Shown here one piece after another: positions 47,782-58,930 of a stretch of 64,000 bases of DNA. The position numbers and the translations under genes were made by a program. Under the pieces are notes generated by a model. That model made no database searches, was not told where the DNA came from, and saw only the letters and a program-made list of their open reading frames with translations. This DNA is from Canna indica. Taxonomy: Eukaryota > Streptophyta > Magnoliopsida > Zingiberales > Cannaceae. The stretch covers positions 70,309,501 through 70,373,500 of the forward strand of contig CP136890.1 of NCBI GenBank assembly GCA_034359265.1. Direction: 5' to 3'. Position 1 is the first letter of the stretch, and each line of letters begins with the position of its first letter.

Positions 47782-49334
47782 TGTTGGCTTTAGGTTTTCA
47801 ACCTTAGCCTTAATCTCGGTCTTGATGGTTTTGATGATAACAAACATGGAACTAATGATTTCATTCAGAATATGTTTTAGGTATTATATCATTAGCGTTC
47901 GATGTCCTCGATCTGAAAAATCAGAGAAAATGATAAATCGGAAGGACATTGATCGTCGCACTCGGGTTCGTCGTGAAGTTTCTCGACGATCGACGAGTGC
48001 ACCCAAATCATATCGGACGAGCTCAAAGATCCATGGAAAGCTCTCCGTCATGATGCTCGTTGAAAGCCGGAACCTGGAATTGAAGCGCGGAAGAAATCAG
48101 CTGAGAAATTAAATCTCAGCCTATGTTCGGTCGACCGGGCGGTCGACCGAATGGAGGTAAAAAAGGGTAGTAGCCCTGGCGGTCGACCGATTGATCGATC
48201 GGACAGAGGCTAGCTGCAGATGCAGCTTGCGTCGGTCGATCGATCGATCGACCGATAGAAGAATACGCACATTTTTCTGCGTCGGGCGATCGACCGAACG
48301 GTCGACCGAATGGAGACAGAATCTGCACGAAGTTGGCGGTCGACCGACCTGCATATAAGCGCGACGCGTGATCGCGTCGGTCGACCGAAGATCACAGATC
48401 GCGCGATCTGCGTCTGGCGGTCTACCAGTCAGTCGACCGACCACAAGGTAAACAAAAGCGATCGAATGATCGGTCGACCGATGCTTCGACCGACAGGCTA
48501 TAACGGATAGTTTTCTATCTGTTGAACGCTATTTCTTCACCTGGGTATAAATACACCCAGGTATAATTCATTTAAATTCTTCCCTAATCTCTATAGAATT
48601 TATTGAGCATTTAAAGAGGGATTTAAAGCCTTCCAAACGATCAATCACGCGCGCTCTGCTTCTTCCGCGAACATCATTCTTCAAGCACCAACTGATTCCT
48701 CAACTCGGGAATTAATTCGAGCACCACGACTTTGCGAGTTGGAGGTTCCAAGGCTGTAAAAGGAGCTTGCAAACATTGGTTTTATTACTTAGCTCTTTTG
48801 ATTGTATTTTACTTGTTATTCTAACTGTTTATTTGATTTGGGTTTGTGAAGACCTTGTGTTAGGTCTTGTGTGAAGTGGTATCCTTGGTGTAGGAGTAAA
48901 GCCACTTGTGTAAGCTTAGAGATTACTAGGATTAGTTCTAGTTGTCCCTTAGGAAGAGGTGGGAAACTGCTCTCGGTAGGAAGGCGAGATACTTCCGGGT
49001 GTGGAAGTGCCTTCGGTTGGAGAGCGGAGACTTTTCGGTGTAAAGTCCTCGTTGTAAGGGAAACTCGATATAATCTAGTAAAGACTAAGTTTGGAAATCC
49101 TAAGCGGGGTGCTTAGGTAGTGGAGTAGGCATTGGAGCCGAACCACTATAAATTATGTGTTTGCGTTGATTTCTTATTTGCTTTAATTGCTTAATTATTT
49201 ATCGCTTCCGCATTCATTCATCGAATTGCAAATTACCTAAACCATCTAAGTAATCGATTAAAATCGAAATTAGGTGAATCATATAGTAAACACACTATTC
49301 ACCCCCCCCCTCTACTGTCGCCATTTCGCCTTCA
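47782..49334 (+). mobile_element. 3' LTR, subfamily B
   Basis: Starts TGTTGGCTTTAGG and ends TTTCGCCTTCA, the aligned equivalent of the TTTCACCAACA end of sister copies. It has dense GGTCGACCG and CGATCGATCG palindromes (48125-48495) and a TATA box (TATAAATA, 48545-48552). Confidence 0.85.
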
Positions 49335-50404
49335 AGATGCAATTTGACTGAGGAGGGCCTATACGTTCTACATCGTCTGTCTCAACTCGTCATTCGTGTG
49401 TCTATGCGCCTCCATCGCATGTCTTTGCTCCTTCATCACCTGTCTCTGCTCCTCTACCGTCACTCTCTGTTGTGTTATCCGGCTCTCGTCCTGCGTCCGC
49501 GATGTCGAGGGCCGCTCACCCGCAGTGGGAGGGGTAGATGCCCCAAGTGGCCCTAACACGACGTGTGCATGGCCACTATCTACAAAGCCATAAACACGAT
49601 CGTGCTTCCAGCCACCTGCGGCCTCAACCCATGCACACATGTTAAACTCCTCCGGCGTGCCTCCGCGCTCGATCACGGTCCTTATGTAGGTCTCCTACAT
49701 GCGTTTATATTTTAAATAATACATAAATAAATAAAATTTGCGTAAATCAAGTAGACATAAATACTTACCATGATGATTGAGGCCCTACTATCGATGTAGT
49801 CCCCTTCTCCTCGTCGTCGACCGTGAGTGCACTCAAACACCTGCACAAGCGAGGGACGTTGGGCGGTGCCTTCCTCCGCAACCCGCATCTTACATTAGAA
49901 AATAAATACATTAGTATCATTATACATAATATACAATATTTTAATTAAAAGTTACGAAATTATGCATACCATACGACGCTCATGCACCGCAAAAGACACG
50001 GAGCCACTAGTGTGGTGCGCCCCCGTACCGTCCCCCTGACATGTGGTTTCTCGACGTTGTTCGGGAGACCTTTTACCACTCAGGTGTGTCTCACCCCTCA
50101 ACAAGCTAGTCCCACACAAATCCAGGAATCCACTCGGGGGCGTGTCCCCGAGTCTGCCCAATCAGTGTAGCCCCCAGCTGTCTCATCACGATTTGACGGG
50201 CCTGCTAAAGCAGCCCATTGTAGCGAACGCGGGCAACGCGCTCCCATGCAGCCTCTACAAAAGTGATCTGGTCCTCTAGCCATGTATAATAAGCCTGAAA
50301 AAAAAAATTATTATTAACGATCAATATTTAACATTAACATTAATTTAATAAATATACTTATCGAGAACTCCTGCCATAATAAATCCATATGCCCATGTAG
50401 GCCA
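49335..50404 (-). pseudogene. CACTA fragment: exons 5 to 2 of the second gene
   Basis: Minus-strand reading: last exon 49676-49350 (GGTPEEFNMCAWVEAAGGWK, RVYGFVDSGHAHVVLGPLGA, then a helical tail); preceding exon at about 49895-49775 (VFECTHGRRRGEGDYID-like); exon 3 at about 50293-49970; and the end of exon 2 to 50404. The orthologous exons in CACTA-3 are 29880-31127. It is interrupted at 50404 by a solo LTR and continues at 52040. Confidence 0.8.
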
Positions 50405-52039
50405 TGTTGGTGAAATGGCCACACTAGAGGGAGAGTGAATAGTGTGTTATATAAATTTTTTTGACTAATTCTGATTTTAATCTTTTCTTAAACTACTTAG
50501 GCAATTCACAAATTCGAATAGCAAGCGGAAGCAATAAATAAGACAATTAAACAAACACAAGAGAGACAACACTAATACAATGATTTATAGTGGTTCGGCC
50601 ACAACGCCTACTCCACTACCTAAGCACCCCGCTTAGGATTTCAAAACGAGTTTAACTAGATTAGTTAGTTTCCTTACAATGAGGACTTTACACCGGAAAG
50701 TCTCCGCTCTCAAACCGAAGGCACTTCCACACCCGAAAGTATCCCGCCTTCCTATCAAGAGTACTCTCCCACCTCAACCTAAGGACAACTCAACTAATCC
50801 TAGTAAACTACGTTTACACTGGTGGAATTAAGCCTTAACACCAAGGCAACCACCAACTCAATCAAACCTAGAAACCTAGATTTACACACTTGATATACAA
50901 TCAAAATGAATAACAAAAAACAATAACAATTGGAGCAATAAATAAAAACAACAAGTACTTAGCTCCAAAGAAACTCACTAGTCCTCTTGATGACTCAAGG
51001 TAATGAATTGATGAAGTTTGCGGGCTCAATCAAGTAGTTGAGGATCAAAGCTAGGGTTTAAGAAGAATCTCTCAATGAAAGCTTTAAGATTGATCAAAGA
51101 TGGCTTAATGAAGGTTAAGATGCTAGAGGAAGGCACTCAAGGGCTAGTATATATAAGCCCAAGAAGAGAGAGCCAAAACAGCTCTCCCAACGGGCAGATT
51201 AATTTCTACCTGTTGGTGATGCCCGATCGCTTGTCGGTCGATCATCGGTCGACCGACCGAGCGACCGAAGGCATTCTGCCCACTGTGGGCATCGGTCGGT
51301 CGACCGAAATGCCTTCACCTTTTGTCGGTCGACCGAACCTGGGCAGGGCAGATTTTTTGCTTGTTTATTTTTTTACTCGTTTGTGCGTTTCTGGGTTCCG
51401 TCATCGCTAAGTCTACTTATATAACATTTCTTAACTTCCAGTTAATAACTTTAAAATATCAATGTTATATAAGGATTAACCCCCATTTCATTTTCAATAA
51501 AAATATCTAAAAAATCAAAATCATTAAGAATCAAAATATAACTTTTGGGGTCTACTACAAATTTTCGAAAATCAAAAATTTTATAATCTCCCGGGTCAAA
51601 TATGGGTAGGCTAAAATCTTTCAAAAAATACTTTAAAATATCTAGTTATCTAGTTTTTACTTAAGGAATAATTACCTGCACTTTTGGTGCCAAAAAAATA
51701 TCTAGGTCATATAGCCCTCCAAGGAGCTCACTAGGCTTGGTGAATTTCAGGATTGTTTTCTAATTTTCCTATTTTTCATGTTTTGGGGTTCAGGTTTGGT
51801 ATTTTGGATTCTTTGCATCATCATGAGGATTTACAACAAATGCTAGACACCCTAAACATAAACTCTAACTTCCCAAAGAATCCCGAGCGTCCTTGTCGAT
51901 TTCTCCAATTTTTTCAATCGGGGACGTCGTGCGCTAACCGATATGGAACCTGAAAATAACTCTCCATGAAATAATTAGTTCCATATTTGTTATCATCAAA
52001 ACTGAGATTAAGACCAAGGTTGAAAACCTTAGGCCAATA
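50405..52039 (-). mobile_element. Solo LTR, subfamily B, GGCCA target duplication
   Basis: Bounded by TGTTGGTGAAAT at 50405 and CCTTAGGCCAATA at 52039 (terminal CA changed to TA). It is flanked by perfect GGCCA repeats at 50400-50404 and 52040-52044. Removing one repeat and the LTR rejoins the CACTA exon frame (MHNAWPTW). A TATA box lies on the minus strand at 51149-51156, and the palindrome cluster is at 51225-51345. Confidence 0.92.
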
Positions 52040-52628
52040 GGCCACGCATTGTGCATAAACTTTCGGATCGTCCCTGCTATCGTGCGTGGGATGTCCTCCT
52101 GCTCAAACTTGCACCAAATATAGTACAATTCTATACTATGATATATTGAATTATAAATAATTTATAAGCAATAATTAATGCATCTACTTATCTTCTTCCG
52201 TGCATACAAACTAATCTGTGTGATTCTCCCTCAGGTGGCGAAAGGAGAATTCTATTAGGCCCTCGTGGCCTACATCTCAATGTGAATGGGCCTAGATCTG
52301 CTGAAGGGATGGTGGCCGGAGGTGGGGAGATGGTGGCCAGATCAGGTGGGGTATTGGCGGACGAATCAGGTGGGGGAATGGTGGTCAGAGGTGGGAGGAT
52401 GGTGGCCGTAGGTGGGGGGATGGTGGCCGAAGGTGAAGGGTCGGTGGGTACAAGGGTGGCAAGTGGTAATCGTCGGGAGTTACTCGTGCGAGGAATGCCT
52501 CCTCGGGTACGCACTTCTCGAGCCATAGTTGTCCTTCTTCCTCAACTTCATTATCATCGTCATCAACATATACTAATTCCAATTGAACTAACTCTATGTC
52601 ATCATCCTCGAGTATTGGACTAACTCGT
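52040..52628 (-). pseudogene. CACTA fragment: exon 2 start, exon 1 and TNP2 acidic tail
   Basis: Minus strand. Exon 2 continues at 52130-52045 (FEQEDIPRTIAGTIRKFMHN). Exon 1 lies at about 52500-52190 with a repeated PPPATIPP-type expansion not seen in the other copies. Upstream, 52590-52500 encodes the acidic end of the transposase (VYVDDDDNEVEEEG). It ends abruptly at the LTR at 52629. Confidence 0.75.
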
Positions 52629-53898
52629 TGTTGGCCTAATGTTTTCTATCTTGGTCTTAATCTCGATTTTGATGATAACAAATATAGAACTAATGATTTC
52701 ATGGAGAGTTATTTTTAGGTTACATATCTGTTAGCACTCGATGTTCTTGATCGGAAATATCGAAAGAAATTAGAAAATCGGAAGGACATTGGTCGATGCA
52801 TTCGAGTTCGTCACGAAAATTTCTAGAAGTTCGACGTGTGCACCAAAGACGTCTTGGATGAGTCTAGAGAAGGCCTCCAAGTTGATGTACGCTGAAGGCC
52901 AAAACCCAAAAACTAAGCGCGCAAGAAAACACGCAAAAAAATTAGCCCTGCCCAGATTCGATCGACCGACTAGTCGATCGACTAAAGAAGAAATCGGACA
53001 AAAGGCATTTCGGTCAATTGATTGGTCGACCAACTGACGCCCAGAATTGGCAAAATGCCTTCGATCGCTCGACGGTCACTCAGTCAGTCAATCGACGATC
53101 GACCGACAAACGACCGGGTGTCGGCAATGGGCAAAAAAATACCCGTTGACGAGCCCTCTTGTTTGGGGGGTTATAAATACCCATCCTAAACTCACTCCTA
53201 CACTATCATTGATGCTTCCAAGTCTCAAAGAGTAATCATAAGCATCTCTTAAGCTCTTCTATGATCAAATTCACAAAACCTAGCTCTTGATCCCTCATCC
53301 TCAAGTGTTCTTCATTGAAGGGGTATTCAGGCTTGCTAGGCTCAAGAAGAAGAAGAGCTTTCTCTGCTAGGCTCAAGAAGAAGAGGCTCAAGAAGGTGTT
53401 TTTATTTTGTTTTGAATTGATTTACTTGAGCTTGTAAGAAGACCTAGTGTTTGGTCTTGTGATTGAGTGGTATCCTTAGTAAATAAAGTATAAATCCACT
53501 TGTGTAAACAAAGTTACAAGTAGATCTTAGGAATTGAGGTGGGAAAGCTCACTCCATAGGAAGGCGGTATACTTTTGGGCGTGGAAGTGCCTTCGAGGTG
53601 AGTGTAGGGTCTTTCCGGTGTAAAGTCCTCAATTGTAAGCTACTCATAATTTAGTAGATTTGGGTGTGAAATCCTAAGCACGGTGCTTAGGAAGTGGAGT
53701 AGACATTGGGGCCGAACCACTATAAATCATTTTGTTAGCATTGATATTTTGTTTGTGTTAATTGCTTCTGCATTTAGTAGTTTAATTGTGAATTGCCTAA
53801 GCAAACTAAAAAATGATTAAAAAACAAATTTAGGTTAATTGATTTAGTTAACACACTATTCACCCCCCCCCCCCTCTAGTGTGGTCATTTCACCAACA
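52629..53898 (+). mobile_element. 5' LTR, subfamily B, of a truncated copia element
   Basis: Starts TGTTGGCCTAATG, ends TTTCACCAACA, 1270 bp. It has a TATA box at 53171-53179 and fewer palindromes (52960-53115) than sister copies. It is directly followed by a canonical PBS, so it is a 5' LTR and not a solo LTR. Confidence 0.9.
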
Positions 53899-53900
53899 TT

Positions 53901-53912
53901 TGGTATCAGAGC
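53901..53912 (+). promoter_or_regulatory. tRNA-Met primer-binding site
   Basis: TGGTATCAGAGC two bases after the LTR end, the canonical copia primer site. Confidence 0.92.
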
Positions 53913-53966
53913 GGGTCGTAGATTGAGATTTCACCATCTCCTCTACATCGTCTTTCAATCCAGAAA

Positions 53967-55276
53967 ATGACACTAGAGAGTTTAGCGTCTTCACCTCCTA
54001 GGTTTTATGCCTTGAACTTTGGTCTTCTAAAATATAGGATGTACACATATTTAAGACTAAAGGTTTTGGTGTCTTTAACATGTTAAGTTTAGAATTAATT
54101 AAACCTAAGATTGACATGCATGCTTGGAGTGAATTAGATAAGAAATTAAGTATAATGGAGATGTCATGAATTTCTTTGCACATTACCAAATGACATCCTA
54201 GATAAAGTCATGCATTGCTCTTTGGCTTTTGATTTATGGGCTAGTTTGAATGTTTTATACGATCATGCTAAAACCGAAGAAATTGGTATATTTAATGAAG
54301 GTGGTGACAATGGTCATTCACCTACCCCTAATCTTGGTTTTGATGCCCATAGCTATTCTAGTAAAAAAAACAACTCCAAGAGCCGAAAACGAAAGGTAAT
54401 TTGTCATGCATGTAAAGAAAAAGGGCATGTGAAGAAAAATTGCTCTAACGTGAAGAACAAAACAAGGAAGAGGTCAAGTGCTTCCATTTCTACATCTCAT
54501 TCACATGAAGCATCGTCTACCCATGACTATGAAGCCACTTCCAAAGTGAGCCTCAAAAATACAAATGATGAGGTACACTCTCCTTCTTCCTCTAGTCATG
54601 TTAATAGTACTAGCTCTTCCAATTCTCATGACATGTCGTATGATGAGTTAGTAGATGAGTGTAGAAAGATATATACATTGCTTGTTAGAAAAGATAAGGA
54701 AAATAAAATGCTAAAGAAAGAAAATGTGATGCTTAATTCTCATGTGCATGAATTAAAACTAGAAAATGAGAAATTGAAATCTAGTTCATTTGATTTGTGC
54801 CATGATGAATTGAAACTTGAGCTTAAGGACTTAAGGCTTGAAAATGAAATTTTGAAATTTGAGAATTCAAAAATTATAAGTGAGAACAATATTTTGAAAT
54901 CTCAACTATATGTCATGCATAAGTCAATTGAAGTTTTAAAAGATGGTATTTTGGTTTTGAACAAGGAAATGATAATTTGAAAAACTCAACTTCCTTCAAG
55001 AAAATTGGAAAGAAAAATATTTCTTTCAAAAATGTCTATGTTCATCATAAATCTCATGTTATGCATTCTAATGCAAAATCTTATGCTATGAAAACGGATA
55101 ACAAAATGTTTCATGGTCATTGTTTTTGTTGTGGTACCTATGGGCATATTATATATGATTGCGCATTTAAAATAAACTCAAGTGTTGTGAAGACTATTGA
55201 CCCCCTAGGATCCAAAGGCATTTGGGTACCAAAAGTATCATGTTCTCTAGTAGGGGGAGCTACCACACAAGGGTAA
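53967..55276 (+). pseudogene. Sirevirus-like gag with coiled coil and two zinc knuckles
   Basis: ATG at 53967. The first part (PRFYALNFGLLKYRMYTYL) is a damaged copia gag opening with several stops to 54180. From 54210 one long frame runs: KVMHCSLAFDLWASLNVLYD, CCHC knuckle 1 (CHACKEKGHVKKNC, about 54403-54444), a Ser-rich stretch, and a coiled coil (LKLENEKLKSSSFDLCHDEL and on). It has a frame break at 54980 and continues with knuckle 2 (CFCCGTYGHIIYDC, about 55121-55162) and IWVPKVS. The protease does not follow; the element is cut off at about 55400. Confidence 0.85.
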
Positions 55277-55399
55277 AGAGAAAATGACTATTGAAGTTGA
55301 CCTTGGATCCAAACGAGAAATCTTCAAGATGTTGCAACTTCAAGCTATCATAATGCCATAGGTATGAAAATAGTAGCATCTTCAAGAGGAGCTACTATA

Positions 55400-55990
55400 A
55401 ACTTGCCACGTATACTCCGTTAACATGACAGATTAGCAATTTCTGTTTAAATTAACAGGTATGCCAAATGGGGTAACGAATACTAAGTTTGTGTATTGTC
55501 TTGCTCACGGAAAAGTTCGAGTTAAAAATGAGAAAATTGGCAAAGTTCGTATTTTTTGAGGGTATTTACTCGTTTTAAAATATTTATATCTTATTTAGAG
55601 CAATTTTTCAGTATAAAAAAAAACTAAATACTAATAATACTTTAAATGAAAAAAATCAAACCTATTACAAAATAAATAAATAAAAATTTTGGAAACAAAA
55701 ATATATTAAAAATTATTAGAAAAATCCAAAAAGATAAAAAAAATTCACGGGCAAAAATAGTAGGGTGAAGAAATAAAAACTTTATGATTCAAAACTATAT
55801 ATATTTAAGATTAACAACCATAAAGATATGTTAATATATGATCTTTCAATAATAAAAAGAAAGAGTTTGCTAAATATCTTTACATGATTTATTGTATGGC
55901 TCAATGATGAATAGTGATGAGGGGATTAAACCAGTTGTACAAATTCAATCTTAAAATTTCAAATGTTACTTTATTCCACGAAGAAACGAA
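55400..55990. other. AT-rich region, nothing recognised
   Basis: Non-coding, strongly AT-rich, with homopolymeric A runs. No gene, repeat family or motif recognised. Confidence 0.5.
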
Positions 55991-56792
55991 ACGAGCTTCT
56001 TTTTTTCTTTTTCTTTTTTGAATTAGTGAAAGCTTGTATTTATCATGAGAAATGAAAAATACAAGTAATTAAATGGAAAGGAGAACAAGACTTCCCTCAA
56101 GGAGGGAAGAGAGGAAATAAAAAGAAGAAGAAAAGGGCCCAACACCCTACAGATGCTTGAGATGCTTTGGTGTTCCTCTCATGTCAAATCTTTCATCTCT
56201 ACAACATAATCATCTAAGTCTAACTGGGAGCGCTCTCTGTTCTCAAAGCATCTAGTGTTCCTCTTATGTCAAATCTTCCATCTCTACAACATAATCAATT
56301 GAAATTTGAGCAGCCTCTTCTTGTATTCGTCTTGACTGTCTTGTGTCCGCGATAAGTAATTTAGAGGGAAAGTGCTTGAAGTTTCAAAATCCCATAAGCT
56401 CCGACCAACCTGCATTCGTGAATCCGCAGTGTACGAAGAGATGTTCATGATTCTCATTGTCCCTTGTGTATAGAGAGCAAGATGGGTTGATCTGAGTATT
56501 CCAAGCCTGAAGTCTATCTTTAGTGGGGGAGCATGTGTTGGATTGCTAAACAATTCATGATGGAGGCCGCGCTGGGAGAACTCTGATTCCATATGAAGCG
56601 AGCTACCGGATCTTTCACCCCTCGAAAATTTAGCAAGATGTAGAGTGATTTGGTGGTGAAAGCTCCATGTGTTGTCCATTTCCATTTAATCTTAACCTCC
56701 CCGATTAAGTGAAGGTATGGATTCAGATCTTCCGCTAGCTGGAGGATGTCTTGAGAAGCAACGAAATTGAATAATGAAATTTGCCATTCCAT
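55991..56792 (-). pseudogene. LINE 3' end (zinc-binding RT tail)
   Basis: The minus strand from 56792 encodes W..THGAFTTKSLYILLNFRG, then ARFIWNQSSPSAASIMNCLA and, after a frame change, a region to 56284. This is the zf-RVT tail of a plant LINE. 56280-55991 is the 3' untranslated part and ends in a T-rich stretch on the plus strand (the A-rich tail on the minus). It is a different lineage from the LINE piece at 109-1126. Confidence 0.75.
56171..56299. repeat. Imperfect direct repeat of about 44 bp, offset 85 bp
   Basis: TGTTCCTCTCATGTCAAATC (56171) recurs as TGTTCCTCTTATGTCAAATC (56256), and the similarity continues through CATCTCTACAACATAATCA. A small tandem duplication in the LINE 3' region. 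Confidence 0.75.
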
Positions 56793-56903
56793 TATACTTC
56801 CCCTAGCTGGTTGCGCTGCTCGGTTTCCTCTATGAGTGCATTCTGGTTGGTGGTGTGCATGAAGAGGCTTATGTATATTTCCTTGGGCATCTATTTGGAA
56901 GTA

Positions 56904-57262
56904 CTAAGTGCAACAACTTATGACGACTTCAGAGAATCTGAAAATTTCAAGAGAAGATTCAAGCCCCTGTTAAAAAGACTCAAAGACCAAGGATTCATTG
57001 GTGATAACCCTATTGAACACTGGGCAAAAAATCAAGTTACGTGCAAACTTGACATAATTAATCCTGATTTAACAATTCAGGATAAGCCTCTGAAGCACGT
57101 TACTCCGGCAATGAAAGAACAATTCGACAGACATATTAAGGCATTATTAAACCTTGGAGCTATCAGACCGAGCACAAGCAGGCATCGCACGATGGCAATA
57201 ATAGTCAATTCAGGTACAACTATAGACCCTATCACTAAAGCAGAGATCAAGGGTAAAGTAAT
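56904..57262 (+). pseudogene. Endogenous badnavirus-like RT, N-terminal piece (copy 1)
   Basis: The plus frame carries the block that precedes the RT palm in badnavirus ORF3: RLKDQGFIGDNPIEHWAKNQ, KLDIINPDLTIQDKPLKHVT, AIRPSTSRHRTMAIIVNSGT, ending at AEIKGK. The catalytic palm does not follow. At 57262 the frame passes without a stop into a different part of the viral polyprotein. Endogenous pararetrovirus remnant, not a replicating unit. Confidence 0.9.
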
Positions 57263-57539
57263 TAGACCCGCATCTATTTCAGTCATAAGGAATCCCCAGA
57301 CTTCAAGCATACAAACAAGATCAGATGGTGCACTTGCAATTCACTTTGCTGACTATACGATTACACCTGAAGCGTCAGCCCAAGAAGACGAAGTAGAACA
57401 AGAGTTCGCCGCCATGATACACTGTGACTGGGATCCTGCTCACGAGTACGAGCCAGATTGGAGTAGTGAGTACGACGAAGAAGAGGATGAGGACCTTGCA
57501 GTCCTACAGATTGTGAAGTCTTTTGGTCCGAAGTCTTGA
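57263..57539 (+). pseudogene. Viral polyprotein piece, probable end of the movement-protein region
   Basis: Fused in frame to the RT piece: RNPQTSSIQTRSDGALAIHF, then an acidic stretch (EYDEEEDEDLAVLQ). The first block resembles the C-terminal part of the badnavirus movement-protein region; the acidic part resembles the linker toward the coat protein. Its position after RT is the reverse of the viral order, so this is a rearrangement product. Confidence 0.6.
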
Positions 57540-57630
57540 CGAATCCTTCAGCAGGTGTGCTGAGGGTTTCTGTTGCTTTTAATGCCTCTAGGTATGTTGA
57601 ACACTTGGCTGTGAGTCGCCAATCGCTCAT
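57510..57630 (-). pseudogene. Short viral ORF N-terminus (ORF2-like)
   Basis: On the minus strand an ATG at 57630 opens a frame containing YLEALKATETLSTPAEGFVK, which resembles the start of the small ORF2 (nucleic-acid-binding protein) of badnaviruses. It lies downstream of the leader and PBS on the same strand, then runs antisense into the segment above. The identification is tentative. Confidence 0.45.
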
Positions 57631-57962
57631 GCTATAGAAGGTGCCATATATTATTGACTCTGTGACTTAGTCTTATCTTCTTCTGGGCAGTTTTAAATGA
57701 TCTATATATACTGCTGATTAACTAAAATAACTTTGAGTGTTTTGATCTAAGGTGCCTTCTTAGGATTACGAATGTACTGCAGGATATGTAACCCTTCTCT
57801 GGGTCACTTCTTTTCCCTCTGTTATCGTCTACCCTAAGTTCACGTCTCCTTAGATTGTTACACTTTCAGCCTTTAGATTTCAGCATAATATAAGACCAAG
57901 TAATATGCCTTGCAGAAGATGGTAAAAGTACGAGAGTAAAAATACCTGGATATGAATACCAA

Positions 57963-57974
57963 GCTCTGATACCA
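57963..57974 (-). promoter_or_regulatory. Pararetroviral tRNA-Met primer-binding site
   Basis: The minus strand reads TGGTATCAGAGC, the initiator tRNA-Met site that marks the origin of minus-strand DNA synthesis in badnaviruses. It lies downstream of the promoter and leader at 57975-58340, as expected. Confidence 0.85.
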
Positions 57975-58343
57975 AGGTGAAAGCGGCGCGTGCTTCTTAA
58001 ATTCGTTCACGGGTTACAATGAACACTGGTCGGAATTTAAGGAAAACTTCTGATAGCTTAATATATTTGAGAAGCTGCTTGCAAAGATGGAAGCTTACAA
58101 AGATGGATAATATTTCTAGAGGAGTAGAACTTCTGCGCTCTGCCGTCTGCTCTGCACCCTCTTCTTAGTGGGTTTTTATAGAAAAGGAGGGAAGTTTCCA
58201 GATAGAGCTCAATAATACAACGCGGATGCGCACTGGGCCCCATCGTCCGTTGTATTATTGGTCTTCCACAGCTGGATAAGAATCCCCTTTAATTATTGTG
58301 CATACTTTACAGGTAGTGGCACACACTTTACACAGCTTTACAG
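57975..58343 (-). promoter_or_regulatory. Badnavirus-like promoter and leader (module 1)
   Basis: On the minus strand: an upstream region with GGGGCCCAGTGCGCATCC flanked by an inverted ACAATAATACAAC-type repeat, a TATA box TTCTATAAAAACC (58183-58171), then about 200 bp of leader leading to the PBS. The order matches the intergenic region of badnaviruses. Activity cannot be judged from sequence. Confidence 0.65.
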
Positions 58344-58930
58344 CTAAAAAGAAGTCGGTAGCAAACTCTTCTGAGAATTCTGCAGATAATTGATTTGCTT
58401 CTTCTGATTCTTTAAAAACACTACTTCATCATCAGGGTTGTCTGGGTCTTCCTCAGTGATTATTAAGAATGCTGATTCATACGGTAAGTCGTTTATGTCA
58501 AATGATAGTGTGTTTGCAGCTCCGTATTCTCCTTCTGAGAAGGAACAAATAGCATCACTGTTTGGTTCATTAAGGTCCACTGATAAGACATCCCAGTCAT
58601 CTGGTAATTCCAGATTTTCCACTATAGCTGAGCTAGCTATATTTCCTTGTTTCTTTTTACAGTCTCTGGCGAAATGGCCTTCTTCCCCACATATGAAACA
58701 TTTGCATTTTCTGACCTTGTCAGAATGTTTCCTTTTGAATATCCTTACATGGGTATCATGAGGCTTTCCTCTATAGTTTCTCGCCTTTCTTAACCCATAC
58801 TTCTTCTCCTTTCGATAGTAACCAGGTATTGGTATTTTACTGCAAATAGAAAGATCTTTGAGTGATCTCTGAAATGCAGCCCTCTTGCATTGTTCCTCCA
58901 AATATTGATAGGTAAAGTGTATTCGAGGGA
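58344..58930 (-). pseudogene. Viral coat protein, zinc-knuckle part (copy 1)
   Basis: Minus frame: FTYQYLEEQCKRAAFQRSLK, PGYYRKEKKYGLRKARNYRG, the CCHC knuckle CFICGEEGHFARDC (near 58700), then an acidic segment (LPDDWDVLSVDLNEPNSDA). This is the RNA-binding end of the Caulimoviridae coat protein. Downstream of EEDPDNPDDEVV the sequence (58418-58344) is no longer viral coat. 58419-58835 is duplicated at 61239-61655. The N-terminal coat part is elsewhere, at 60820-61096. Confidence 0.9.

Larger units (their letters stand above)
40484..49334 (+). mobile_element. Sirevirus-like copia element with mismatched LTRs
   Basis: 5' LTR (40484-41776, subfamily A), degenerate PBS, gag, protease, integrase and RT up to about 45568. 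Then come an unrelated join, an env-like ORF, a zone of repeated polypurine tracts and the 3' LTR (47782-49334, subfamily B). Part of RT, including YVDD, and all of RNase H are missing. There is no matching 5-bp target duplication (TATAC on the left, AGATG on the right). This fits a recombinant or a large deletion spanning two neighbouring elements. Confidence 0.8.

Noticed and set aside
57963..57974. GCTCTGATACCA considered as part of a tRNA gene
   Set aside because: It is only the 12-nt complement of the tRNA-Met 3' end used as a primer site. No cloverleaf or A/B boxes are seen nearby. No tRNA or rRNA gene was found in the window.
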